A stretch of DNA of 64,000 nucleotides from Anaerococcus pacaensis 9403502 (lineage in GTDB: Bacteria > Bacillota > Clostridia > Tissierellales > Peptoniphilaceae), in NCBI GenBank assembly GCA_000308255.3, contig HG326664.1, positions 239,368 to 303,367 on the forward strand, in the 5' to 3' direction. Shown here in pieces: positions 28,929 through 37,830 of this stretch. The position numbers and the translations under genes are program-made. The stretch's first letter is position 1. Every line of letters starts with the position of its first letter. The notes below the pieces were generated by a model. The model saw only the letters and a list, made by a program, of their open reading frames with translations, was not told where the DNA came from and did not search any database.

Positions 28929-30818
28929 CTAATTAATTTCTCTACTATTTATAGGTCTGAATAAACGGCCATTTCCTTCGTAATATTTGCTAAACATTTC
29001 GTAAAATTCTAGTCTGAGACCTTGGATAAATACTATCATTCCTTCTAACCCAATGATTAAGATATTGCCTAAAAGCAAGATAATAAAGCCCCAGAAACCA
29101 CCACCTGTAAGATTTGCCATAACCTCAAAAGCCATATATAGACCGACGTGATTGATAGCAAATGCTCCTACTCTAGTAAAGGAAACTAGGTTTGAAAACA
29201 CTGACAATAGTGCTTCTATTATTGAGAAAGAACTTTCAATATAATAATCGCCCTTACCTTGATCATATAGCCTAGTTTCTCCTTCGATCTTTCTAGCAAT
29301 TGGCTGCTTAAAGATCATCATTATAATGGATGCAATCAACATCACTGTGCCCACTACCATAGGAATAGGACCTACATTTACTAGATTTAAGACAATGATT
29401 ATAAAAGCGATCATCATCATCAGTCCAGCTAGCCCTTCCTTACCAAAGATGCCCTCTTCGATATTATTCTGCTTATGGACCTTGTTGTATATACCTATGA
29501 TGTATGAAATTATCATAAGACATACACCAAAAGCAACTGATGCTATGAGCACGGTCATAACATTATCAAATGGTTTTATAAGTAGAGCCGGTATCAAATC
29601 TTCTCTACCAAAAACTGATCCATACATAAGACCAAAAACAGATGCCGATATGCCAATTCTCTTAAGAAGTGCCCCAAATGTTTTATTTTTCTTAGATAGG
29701 TAAAAACCTATGGCCAAAAATACCAAGCCTTGACCAAGATCACCAAACATCAACCCATATAAGAGCATATATGTTATTGCAAAAAATGGTGTAGGGTCTA
29801 CCTCATCATAATTTGGTGCTCCATACATATTTACCAAATATTCAAATGGCTTGAAGGCTTTGTTGTTCTTAAGCCTAGTTGGAGGGGATTCATTAACTGA
29901 GCTATCATCCTTAGTGGTAAGAATAGTCTTATCATATTTATGCTCTAGATTCACAAATTGATTAAGCTCGGACTCTGGCACCCAGCCTGATAGATAAAAA
30001 TAATCATCCCCATGGGCCATGTTATTTTTAAGTTCATTAGCCTTTGATGAGTAATCTAGAGAATATGATATATTATCTAGCACATCTTCATACCTACTAT
30101 TTATATCGGCGATTTGCCTATTTACTTCTGCCAAATCTTTATCAGTTTGCCTTATATTTTCATCTAGGTTTTCTAAGCTAAGTCCTGTTGGTATGTCGTA
30201 ATCAACAAAACCAAGAGTATTTATAGACCTGGCTACATCTTTTTTTACTTTTTCTGGATAGACAAGAAGATAAGTTTCCTCATTGCTATTTGATTTATTC
30301 TCTTTTTCAATTTTAGGCTTATTATCTTTGCTTAAATCTTCCATATTATTACTTTCTACATTCATCCGCATTTGTGGATAATTATTTCTTAATTCCTTTA
30401 ATTTATCTAAATCAGCTTCAGCAACTAAGGCCGAGAAATAAAAGTATTCTTCGCCAAAGGCCATACTCGATTCATAATCATCTGATACTTGATCAAAGTA
30501 AATATTATAAGCCAAATTTTTGATAATATCATCTTCTTTAGAAATTAGGCTTGCAATCTTCTTATTTATATCATCTATTTCAGATGAAACATCCCTTATA
30601 GCCTGATCAATTTCAATATTTTGATTAGAATCAAGTAGGTCTTTGTCAACAAACCCCAGCGAATTTATTGTTCTATTCATATCTTTTGATACATTTTTTG
30701 GATAAACCAATAGATAATCTTCATTATTTTTTAGTCTAGCTTTCGGGATTTGGGGATTATTTTTGCTTTCTTTCATAGAACCAGCTACTAAAGTAGAACT
30801 TGATTTTTCATCTACCAT
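28929..30818 (-). CDS. ntpI: V-type ATPase subunit I, lacking the first lobe and carrying a duplicated soluble lobe
   Basis: Membrane stator (a-subunit) through which ions reach the ring. 629 residues. From about 312 it is normal: PPTRLKNN...PFEYLVNMYG, DPTPFFAITYMLLYGLMFGDLGQG, then seven to eight helices with the conserved SNLVSFTRVGAFA (essential arginine region). The soluble part is odd: residues 33-147 and 181-295 are two copies of the same lobe (YLLVYPKNVSKD/YLLVYPEKVKKD, LGFVD in both, FGEEYFYFS/HGDDYFYLS). Even the first 30 residues resemble the linker that follows copy two. The true N-terminal lobe appears to be in the preceding gene. Confidence 0.88.
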   Translation of the reverse strand: MVDEKSSSTLVAGSMKESKNNPQIPKARLKNNEDYLLVYPKNVSKDMNRTINSLGFVDKDLLDSNQNIEIDQAIRDVSSEIDDINKKIASLISKEDDIIKNLAYNIYFDQVSDDYESSMAFGEEYFYFSALVAEADLDKLKELRNNYPQMRMNVESNNMEDLSKDNKPKIEKENKSNSNEETYLLVYPEKVKKDVARSINTLGFVDYDIPTGLSLENLDENIRQTDKDLAEVNRQIADINSRYEDVLDNISYSLDYSSKANELKNNMAHGDDYFYLSGWVPESELNQFVNLEHKYDKTILTTKDDSSVNESPPTRLKNNKAFKPFEYLVNMYGAPNYDEVDPTPFFAITYMLLYGLMFGDLGQGLVFLAIGFYLSKKNKTFGALLKRIGISASVFGLMYGSVFGREDLIPALLIKPFDNVMTVLIASVAFGVCLMIISYIIGIYNKVHKQNNIEEGIFGKEGLAGLMMMIAFIIIVLNLVNVGPIPMVVGTVMLIASIIMMIFKQPIARKIEGETRLYDQGKGDYYIESSFSIIEALLSVFSNLVSFTRVGAFAINHVGLYMAFEVMANLTGGGFWGFIILLLGNILIIGLEGMIVFIQGLRLEFYEMFSKYYEGNGRLFRPINSREIN

Positions 30819-30832
30819 CAGCCACCATCCTT

Positions 30833-31705
30833 CTAATTAGCATCGATAAGATAAGCAACCACCTGATCAACTACTTCATCTTTGTATTTTTTATATATAT
30901 TATCCATATTGCTGATCCTAGCCTCGTAATCAGCATAAATTTTATCAGATTTAACTTTTGATTCATTCATTATATCTTCATTAATTTTATTGGACTTATC
31001 TTTACTTTGCTTATTGTAATCCTGATCTAGTCTTAGAGAAACATTTCTAGTATTTTCTCTTTCATTTAGAAGGAGTTTATTGGTATTTTCACTTAGTTGG
31101 TATGTCGCTTCATCTAAGGCATAAATCTCATCAAGGGCTTTAATTGAGGCCCTATCTACCTTATCATCCAAGTGGATGATAAGAGATGGTATATTTTCGT
31201 AGTTGTTCTTTAGTATAAAACGCCCATCTTCTGTAACAGCCCCATACCTATAATCAAAGTATTTTAGATTTTGAATCTTATCAATATCGATATTATAATT
31301 TCTCAGTGTATCTAAGTTTTCTTTGTACACTTCTAGCTCTTTAGATTTTTCTTCTAATTCTGCTTTTTTAGCAAGTAATGATTTGAGTTCATCGTAAAAA
31401 TCATTAACCCTATCGCGATCGAGCAGCTTACCATTATTCTTATCCTCTAAGCCAAGGGCGTCTTTTAGCTCGATTAATTTTTCTGTGTAGCCATCGTCTT
31501 CTTTATTAAAGCCTGATAACTTATTAATATCTTCTGTGATACGAACATTTTCGGCACTAGCCGTAACATTAAATGTTCTATTTGTGACTTGGTTAAAAGC
31601 ATCAACTGGTTCTATTTCTCCAATTTTAATGACGTCTTCAAGAAAGTTATCCAAATTTTCCAAATCTGATATTATATTTACCAGATACATCTTTTCAACT
31701 GCCAT
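30833..31705 (-). CDS. V-type ATPase fusion of subunit I N-terminal lobe with a subunit G/H-like stalk helix
   Basis: 290 residues between subunit C and subunit I, the slot normally held by the small stalk subunit G/H (NtpF). Residues 1-40 (MAVEKMYLVNIISDLENLDNF onward) look like the start of subunit I, and 100-170 fit its helical arm ending in a YRYGAV strand. The region 205-290 is a highly charged coiled coil ending YKKYKDEVVDQVVAYL, like the end of a stalk subunit G. So this seems to be a split-off I lobe fused to G. The assignment comes from pattern matching only; both halves are divergent. Ends 14 bases before the subunit I start. Confidence 0.65.
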   Translation of the reverse strand: MAVEKMYLVNIISDLENLDNFLEDVIKIGEIEPVDAFNQVTNRTFNVTASAENVRITEDINKLSGFNKEDDGYTEKLIELKDALGLEDKNNGKLLDRDRVNDFYDELKSLLAKKAELEEKSKELEVYKENLDTLRNYNIDIDKIQNLKYFDYRYGAVTEDGRFILKNNYENIPSLIIHLDDKVDRASIKALDEIYALDEATYQLSENTNKLLLNERENTRNVSLRLDQDYNKQSKDKSNKINEDIMNESKVKSDKIYADYEARISNMDNIYKKYKDEVVDQVVAYLIDAN

Positions 31706-31706
31706 A

Positions 31707-32687
31707 TTACCTCACAATCAAATATTGTATTCTCTCATCTATTGTAAAACTATCGTCCACTTCTAGCATAGCATCTATATTTTCTCCGCTAATAAATATT
31801 AAATTCATAGCAGATATGACAAATAGGATATCTGTTTCTTCTTTAGTTATTTCACTACGATATAGCTTGTGCTGGTATCTTCTGATGCCTATATGAACAT
31901 TGTTATCATCTGTAAAAACCCTAGCATACTTGCTATTTCTCATTCGTTTTAGAAAATCATCTCTAGATAAAAGTGATATCTCTTTTAGCCTTGGCCCGTT
32001 GAAGGTATTACCACCTTCGATTAAATAGTTGAAGATATCCTTATCTTCAAGGTCGTAGAAGGACTTAAGCCTATAAAGTATCTCGAAATTTGATAGGTTA
32101 ATTTCTTCACCTATGAAATTTTCTATATTTGCTCTTTCCTTTCTAGGAAACTTTCTAGCAAGTTTTAGTAGGCTTCTAAAATAAAACTTCATGAGTGCAT
32201 TAGAAGATAAAAATATAAGAGAATCCTCTTCCATATTTTTATTTATAAAAGCTAAAAGAACCCTATAATATCTGCTATCTTGATTTTGATTTACAAATCT
32301 AGCAAGGTCCATATCCGGCTCTAAGATAAAATTATCACTTAAGGGATTTGCCTTAAAGTGTAAATAATTTTTTTCATAATTTTCATTTACCAGTGATTCT
32401 ATAATCTCTTGCAGAAATAATATTTCATATTTTGAAAAATAAAGATTAAAGAATTTGCTATCAAGGCCGTGCAGGAAATAATCGATACTCTTAAGTTCCT
32501 GATACATGTTTATAAAATTATTAGATTCAATATCTCTTTTGTCGGTGTTGGTATAGTAATCAGGATAAGCCTTAGCTAAGATCTCGATTTTTCTGTCTAG
32601 ATTAGTTTCATTTGCTAGACTCATATATAAATCATTATCCGGAATTTTTCCCAGCTTAGATTTTGCTTTAACTAATACATCTTTCAT
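31707..32687 (-). CDS. ntpC: V-type ATPase subunit C
   Basis: Socket between rotor ring and central stalk. 326 residues, all-helical, with the family pattern of three repeated bundles: FFNLYFSKYEILFLQEIIESL in the first, ILYRLKSFYDLEDKDIF and YLIEGGNTF near 210-230, and FLKRMRNSKYARVF before the C-terminus. First gene of the V-ATPase operon; GAGG six bases before the ATG. No strong promoter is evident in the 97-base gap upstream. Confidence 0.85.
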   Translation of the reverse strand: MKDVLVKAKSKLGKIPDNDLYMSLANETNLDRKIEILAKAYPDYYTNTDKRDIESNNFINMYQELKSIDYFLHGLDSKFFNLYFSKYEILFLQEIIESLVNENYEKNYLHFKANPLSDNFILEPDMDLARFVNQNQDSRYYRVLLAFINKNMEEDSLIFLSSNALMKFYFRSLLKLARKFPRKERANIENFIGEEINLSNFEILYRLKSFYDLEDKDIFNYLIEGGNTFNGPRLKEISLLSRDDFLKRMRNSKYARVFTDDNNVHIGIRRYQHKLYRSEITKEETDILFVISAMNLIFISGENIDAMLEVDDSFTIDERIQYLIVR

Positions 32688-32784
32688 TTATCGCCTCATT
32701 TCTCCTACCTTCTCATAATAACATAGGGATCATCAAGTTAAAAGCATAGAAAACACCCTATATTATTTATATAAAATTTGATTA

Positions 32785-34140
32785 TTAATTAACTAATTCT
32801 CCTGAGATGGTAAATGATGTATTGTCTGTAATCTTCACATCTACTATTTGACCGATAGTATCTTTTGGAGCAGGTACATGAACTAGCTTGAATGTATCAG
32901 TCCTACCTGTCATTATTGCTGGATTATTTTTTGATTCGCCCTCTATGAGAACTTTGACTGTGCGTCCTATATATTCTCTGTTCTTTTCGTTAAATGTTGG
33001 ATAAAGCTCATCTAAAAGTCTTTGAAAACGGTCTTGGACTATTTCATCATCTATTGTTGGCATTTTTGCAGCAACTGTTTTTGGTCTTGGGCTGTATTTG
33101 AAAGTAAAGGCTGAGTCAAAGCCTACGGCATTGCAAGCATCTATGGTAGCCTTGAAGTCTTCTTCTGTCTCTGTAGGAAAACCTACTATGATATCAGTAG
33201 ATAGGGCGATGCCTGGTATTTCTTCTTTTAGTTTGTTGGCGCGGTCTAAGTATTGTTCGATAGTGTAGTGGCGGTTCATCTTTTTAAGTACTGCATTTGA
33301 TCCTGACTGCATAGGCAAGTGGAAATAATTGCATATGTTGTCATTATCGCGCATGACTTCTATTAGTTCGTCCGATAAATCTTTTGGATGGCTTGATGTA
33401 AAGCGGAGTCTTTCTACACCATCGATTTTAGCAACTCTAGCTAAAAGCTGTGGAAATGTAAAGTCAAAATCCGTTTTGTTGCCGTAGGAATTTACATTTT
33501 GGCCAAGTAGTGTGAATTCCTTGAAGCCTTGGCCTGCTAAGTATTCGACTTCTTCTATGATTGAATATGGCCTACGACTTTCTTCTCGGCCTCTAGATTC
33601 TGGTACGATACAATATGAGCAATAATTATCGCAGCCTCGCATGATATTTACATAGGCCTGGAAATCATTGGTTGCATTGTATTTTTCAAAGTCATCTTTG
33701 ACATCATCAGTGGATATATCAACTACTCGTTCACCAGTTTCCAGATATCTAAAGATGAGGTCTGCTAGGGAGTTGATGTTTTTTGTACCAAAGATAATGT
33801 CTACCTCTTCGTGCTTGTCTATTATAACCTGGCGGGCAACTGAAGTTTGCATCATACACCCAGATACAGCTATGATTTTTTCTGGATTGGCTTTTTTTAG
33901 TTTCTTTAGTGAAGAGACCTGGCCATAAAGCTTTAGCTCAGCGTTTTCACGAACTAGGCAGGTATTAAATAGGATAAAGTCTGCATCATTCCTATCATCT
34001 GTCCATGTGTAACCCAAGTCTTCTAAGATATATGATATCCTCTCACTATCATGTTCGTTCATTTGGCAGCCAAATGTAGTTATATTATAAGTTTTCCCTT
34101 TAAAGTATTCTTTATATTTATCTGTTGTTTTTAGCTCCAT
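32785..34140 (-). CDS. miaB: tRNA-2-methylthio-N6-dimethylallyladenosine synthase MiaB
   Basis: Radical-SAM methylthiotransferase acting on A37 of tRNAs. About 451 residues: UPF0004 domain with C in TFGCQMNEHDSE, FNTCLVRE and VSGCMMQT for the auxiliary cluster, radical-SAM CDNYCSYC near 170, and a C-terminal TRAM domain (GRTVKVLIEGES). GAGGA six bases before the ATG at 34140 favours that start over an ATG two codons upstream. Monocistronic between the S1 terminator and the V-ATPase operon. Confidence 0.96.
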   Translation of the reverse strand: MELKTTDKYKEYFKGKTYNITTFGCQMNEHDSERISYILEDLGYTWTDDRNDADFILFNTCLVRENAELKLYGQVSSLKKLKKANPEKIIAVSGCMMQTSVARQVIIDKHEEVDIIFGTKNINSLADLIFRYLETGERVVDISTDDVKDDFEKYNATNDFQAYVNIMRGCDNYCSYCIVPESRGREESRRPYSIIEEVEYLAGQGFKEFTLLGQNVNSYGNKTDFDFTFPQLLARVAKIDGVERLRFTSSHPKDLSDELIEVMRDNDNICNYFHLPMQSGSNAVLKKMNRHYTIEQYLDRANKLKEEIPGIALSTDIIVGFPTETEEDFKATIDACNAVGFDSAFTFKYSPRPKTVAAKMPTIDDEIVQDRFQRLLDELYPTFNEKNREYIGRTVKVLIEGESKNNPAIMTGRTDTFKLVHVPAPKDTIGQIVDVKITDNTSFTISGELVN

Positions 34141-34152
34141 TATCATTCCTCA

Positions 34153-34185
34153 TTAAAAAAGAAGATGACTGTAATCACCTTCTTT
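34153..34185 (-). terminator. Terminator after ispH-rpsA
   Basis: Eleven-base arms (34158-34168 and 34175-34185, one wobble) with a six-base loop, 14 bases after the stop at 34199, followed by TTTTTT on the minus strand. Confidence 0.85.
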
Positions 34186-34198
34186 AGTCTTATCTAGA

Positions 34199-36595
34199 TT
34201 AATATTCTATTTCTTCTTCGTCAGAATCAACATCTTCATCGATAACTGGTTGATTTTCTTCATCAAGTGTTACGATGTCTTCGTCGATTACTGCATTGTC
34301 AAGCTCAGCACTAGTTTCTTCTACATCCGCTTCTTCAGCTTCTAATTCGCCATCAAAGTCAAGGTTAGCTTCATCTTCTTCTACTCCGCTAACAGCTTCT
34401 TCTGAATCGAATTCTCTATTCATTGATGTAGCATTATCATCAGCTGCTTCATCCATTGGTGCATCAGCTTCTACTGCTTCTTCTACATTTTCTGTAGTAT
34501 CGAAATCATCGATTACTTCATCAACTTCACTCTCGTCTTCTGAGATTAGGTCAGATCCGCCAGCACCAAGTAGAGCTTGTTCTAGAAGGTTACCTAGGTT
34601 GTTGTTTAGGTCATCATCAGAGCTGAAGCTTTGAGATTCTCTTCTTTCTGGTTTTCTTCTAGGTTTGTTTTCTCTTCTTTGGTTGTTGTCTCTTCTAGGT
34701 TTTCTTTCTGGTCTTTCTGGTGCTTCTTCAAGTTGTTTGATTGATAGACCGATTTTTTCTTCTTCTGTATCGATAGAGATGATTTTAACTTCTACTTCAT
34801 CACCTACGTTTAGTTCATCAGATGGTTTTTCTACGTGATCCCAGCTGATTTCTGATACGTGAACAAGACCTTCTACACCATCTGCTACTTCTATAAATGC
34901 ACCAAAGTCAAGTAGGTTTACTACTTTACCTTTTACAGTGTCGCCTACTTCGTGGCTATTTGCAAATGATTCAAATGGTTTGTCTAGTAGTTGTTTACGA
35001 CCAAGTGAGATTCTATTTTTTTCTTTATTAAGTTTTAAGATTTTAACTTCGATTTCATCGCCTACATTTAGTACGTCTGAAGGAACTTCAACTCTGCTCC
35101 AAGCAATGTCAGATACGTGTAATAGACCATCTAGGCCATTCACTTCTACGAATGCACCAAAATCTGTTAGTCTTGCAACTTCACCAGTTACTACTTGGCC
35201 TTCTTCTAATTCATCCCATCTTTCATCTAGTTCTTCTTCTAGCACGTCTTTACGAGATAGAACAAGTCTATTTTTTCTTTCGTCAATAGATACAATCTTA
35301 AGATCCCAAGTTTCACCAACAAATTTCTTGAAGTTTTTAACAAAGTATGTTGCCACTTGGCTAGCTGGAATGAAGCCTTGTACTCCATTTACTTCAGCTG
35401 TTAGACCACCTTTGTTAAAGCCTGTTACATGACCTTCAACAAGTTCGTCGTTTTCGTATTTTTCGATAAGCTCTTGCCAGCTTTTCATGCCTTGAACACG
35501 TCTAGTAGATAAAGCAACGTTGCCTTCGCCATCATCTAGTTTGATAACGTAAACATCAATATCCCCACCTACTTCAAAATGTTGTTTTGGATTTTCTCTT
35601 TCTTCTTCTGTCATTTCGTCAAGTTTTATGATACCATCTGCACGGTATTGGATGTCAACAAAAACTTCATCATCTTTAACATCGATAATTGTTCCTGTTA
35701 CCACGTCTTTTGGATAGATTTTCTTTAAACTATCTTCAAGACTATTCATAAAATCTTCTTTTGTAAATTCGTCCATCTTACTTACTACCTCCATTATAAT
35801 CGATTCGGGTGTGGATGCCCCTGCGATTATGCCTATTTTTTGAAATTCAGAGAGCTTTTGCAAAGGTAGATCTTTAACAGTTTCAATCCTAAAAACATTT
35901 TTATTATATAAGCTAGAAACTTGCCCTAGCTTATTTGTGTTCGAACTATTAAAACCACCGACTACAATCATAGCATCCACTTCCTTTGCCAGACTTTCCG
36001 CAGAGTCTTGTCTAAGTTTAGTGGCATTACAGATTGTATTATCTATTACTACACTATCATTATTTTCTTTTAACTTGTTAGCAATATTATAGTAAAAATC
36101 CTTCCTATTTGTAGTTTGACTAACAACATAGATTGGCTTTTCACTTACAATATGTTTTGCACGAGTCTCATCATCTACTATTATACCATATTTTAGGTAT
36201 GAGTCCATAGCTTTTATCTCAGGATGAGCGGGATCTCCCACTATTATTACTTGATATCCTTCATTTTCTTTATCTATGATTTTTTTATATATATTTGTAA
36301 GCACTGGGCAGGTTGCATCCAGTATTTCATTGCCATTTTCTATTAATACTTTTTTAAACTCTGCACTTTCTCCGTGTGCCCTGATAAGAATTAGTGAATC
36401 CTTAATTTCTAGTGCATCTTCTTTTGAAAGCACCTTAAGGCCTTGTTTTTCTAAGTCACTTACCAGTTGTGGATTGTGAATTAGTGGGCCTACAGTGTAT
36501 TTGGGCTTGTCATTTTTTAGGGCGAGGTCAGCTAGTTCTACCGACCTATTTACCCCAAAACAAAAACCAGAGTTTTCTGCTATTTTAATTTCCAT
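34199..36595 (-). CDS. ispH: Fusion of IspH (HMBPP reductase) and ribosomal protein S1
   Basis: 798 residues. 1-285 is IspH, the last enzyme of the MEP isoprenoid route, with the three [4Fe-4S] cysteines C12, C96 and C189. Four S1 domains follow (about 296-366, 384-449, 466-535, 551-620), the last two most canonical (GEVARLTDFGAFVEV, GKVVNLLDFGAFIEV). Then comes an arginine-rich stretch (627-653) and a long acidic tail to the end. IspH-S1 fusions are known in Clostridia. The arginine-rich/acidic tail is unusually long and resembles a disordered RNA- or ribosome-contacting tail; that is inference. Last gene after plsC, overlapping it by 11 bases. Confidence 0.95.
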   Translation of the reverse strand: MEIKIAENSGFCFGVNRSVELADLALKNDKPKYTVGPLIHNPQLVSDLEKQGLKVLSKEDALEIKDSLILIRAHGESAEFKKVLIENGNEILDATCPVLTNIYKKIIDKENEGYQVIIVGDPAHPEIKAMDSYLKYGIIVDDETRAKHIVSEKPIYVVSQTTNRKDFYYNIANKLKENNDSVVIDNTICNATKLRQDSAESLAKEVDAMIVVGGFNSSNTNKLGQVSSLYNKNVFRIETVKDLPLQKLSEFQKIGIIAGASTPESIIMEVVSKMDEFTKEDFMNSLEDSLKKIYPKDVVTGTIIDVKDDEVFVDIQYRADGIIKLDEMTEEERENPKQHFEVGGDIDVYVIKLDDGEGNVALSTRRVQGMKSWQELIEKYENDELVEGHVTGFNKGGLTAEVNGVQGFIPASQVATYFVKNFKKFVGETWDLKIVSIDERKNRLVLSRKDVLEEELDERWDELEEGQVVTGEVARLTDFGAFVEVNGLDGLLHVSDIAWSRVEVPSDVLNVGDEIEVKILKLNKEKNRISLGRKQLLDKPFESFANSHEVGDTVKGKVVNLLDFGAFIEVADGVEGLVHVSEISWDHVEKPSDELNVGDEVEVKIISIDTEEEKIGLSIKQLEEAPERPERKPRRDNNQRRENKPRRKPERRESQSFSSDDDLNNNLGNLLEQALLGAGGSDLISEDESEVDEVIDDFDTTENVEEAVEADAPMDEAADDNATSMNREFDSEEAVSGVEEDEANLDFDGELEAEEADVEETSAELDNAVIDEDIVTLDEENQPVIDEDVDSDEEEIEY

Positions 36596-37187
36596 AATTG
36601 CTACTTTCTATTGGTAATTGGTGTTCGTATATATCATAATAGAGCCTATCAGTGATTTTTATCATAGCTTCTTTGGATTTCATTTCTTTGTAGTTACCAA
36701 TATCAATTGGCTCTTTGATATAAATATAGGTCTTACTAAATGGCCTAAATTTAGAAACTATCTCTACAGGGAGTATATTTGCATGAGCCTTTAGGGCAAT
36801 GTATGCAACTCCTTCTTTCATATTTTCCCTAGCAGTTGTTTTTGTTCTAGTTCCTTCAGGCATGATACCTAAAATAGCACCATTATCTAGTCTTTTTACC
36901 GAGTCCTTGATTGTCTTTAGGTCTCGGCCTTCCCTATCTATTGGAAAGACTCCAAATCCCGCAAGAAGCCAAGCAAGAATTGGATTTTCAAATAATTCCT
37001 TTTTCGCCATGAAATTTATCGGATTGTCTATGCTGATAGCCAGAAAAATCGGGTCCCAATTGGACTTATGATTGGCACACAATATATAGCCATCGTATTC
37101 TGGTATGTTTTCTTGGCCTCTGATTTCAAATAAAAATAGCGGTCTTAGTATGATTCCTAGAATAAATTGTACAATTTTATATGCCAT
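36585..37187 (-). CDS. plsC: 1-acyl-sn-glycerol-3-phosphate acyltransferase
   Basis: Makes phosphatidic acid at the membrane. 200 residues with an N-terminal hydrophobic segment, the catalytic H-x4-D in CANHKSNWDPIF near 38-49, GVFPIDREGRD (block II) and MPEGTRTKT (block III). The cmk-plsC-ispH/rpsA order is common in Clostridia. It overlaps both neighbours by 11 bases. Confidence 0.94.
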   Translation of the reverse strand: MAYKIVQFILGIILRPLFLFEIRGQENIPEYDGYILCANHKSNWDPIFLAISIDNPINFMAKKELFENPILAWLLAGFGVFPIDREGRDLKTIKDSVKRLDNGAILGIMPEGTRTKTTARENMKEGVAYIALKAHANILPVEIVSKFRPFSKTYIYIKEPIDIGNYKEMKSKEAMIKITDRLYYDIYEHQLPIESSNYGN

Positions 37188-37830
37188 CGTTATTATCCAT
37201 ATATGCTAATATTTCTGTTATCGTTTCATCAATGGTTTTCTCAGATGTGTCGACTTCTATAGCATCATTAGCTTTTTTTAGAGGAGAAACCGCCCTTGAC
37301 GAATCGTAGAGGTCTCTATCTATAATAGCTTGCTCTAGTTCTTCTAGCGTGAGATTCGATTCTTCTTGAAGTGAACGTCTGATGGCTCTTTGGTGTGGGT
37401 CTGCTGTTAGATAAAATTTATATTTGGCATCTGGAAATACTACTGTGCCAATGTCCCTGCCATCTAGGATAAAGGACTTTTCCTTGGCTATTTCCCTTTG
37501 CATATCGACTAATTTTTTGCGAACCAGGGGATTGGCTGATACCCATGAGGTATTTTTTGTCACTTCATCGGTGCGAATGAGACCTTCTACATTTTTATCA
37601 TTTAGATAAATGTTATTGTCGATAAAGTCGAGTCTTATCTCATCTAAAGTTTTAACTACAGTTTCATTATCAGTAGTTTCTGTAAGTTTATTATCAAGAA
37701 AATATAAGGTCACGGCCCTATACATGGACCCAGTATTTAAATATTCGATACTTAAAATATCCGCGAGTCGCTTGGATATAGTCGACTTGCCCGATCCAGA
37801 TGGGCCGTCAATGGCGATTATATAAGTCAT
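37177..37830 (-). CDS. cmk: Cytidylate kinase
   Basis: Phosphorylates CMP and dCMP. 217 residues with Walker A DGPSGSGKST at 7-16, LNTGSMYRAVT for the CMP site, and the LDGRDIGTVVFPDA motif near 121-134. Overlaps the preceding oxidoreductase gene by 4 bases. Confidence 0.96.
   Translation of the reverse strand: MTYIIAIDGPSGSGKSTISKRLADILSIEYLNTGSMYRAVTLYFLDNKLTETTDNETVVKTLDEIRLDFIDNNIYLNDKNVEGLIRTDEVTKNTSWVSANPLVRKKLVDMQREIAKEKSFILDGRDIGTVVFPDAKYKFYLTADPHQRAIRRSLQEESNLTLEELEQAIIDRDLYDSSRAVSPLKKANDAIEVDTSEKTIDETITEILAYMDNNDGI

Noticed and set aside
34275..35432. Serine-rich plus-strand frames opposite ispH-rpsA
   Set aside because: Mirror of acidic codons on the real strand; low complexity, not genes.
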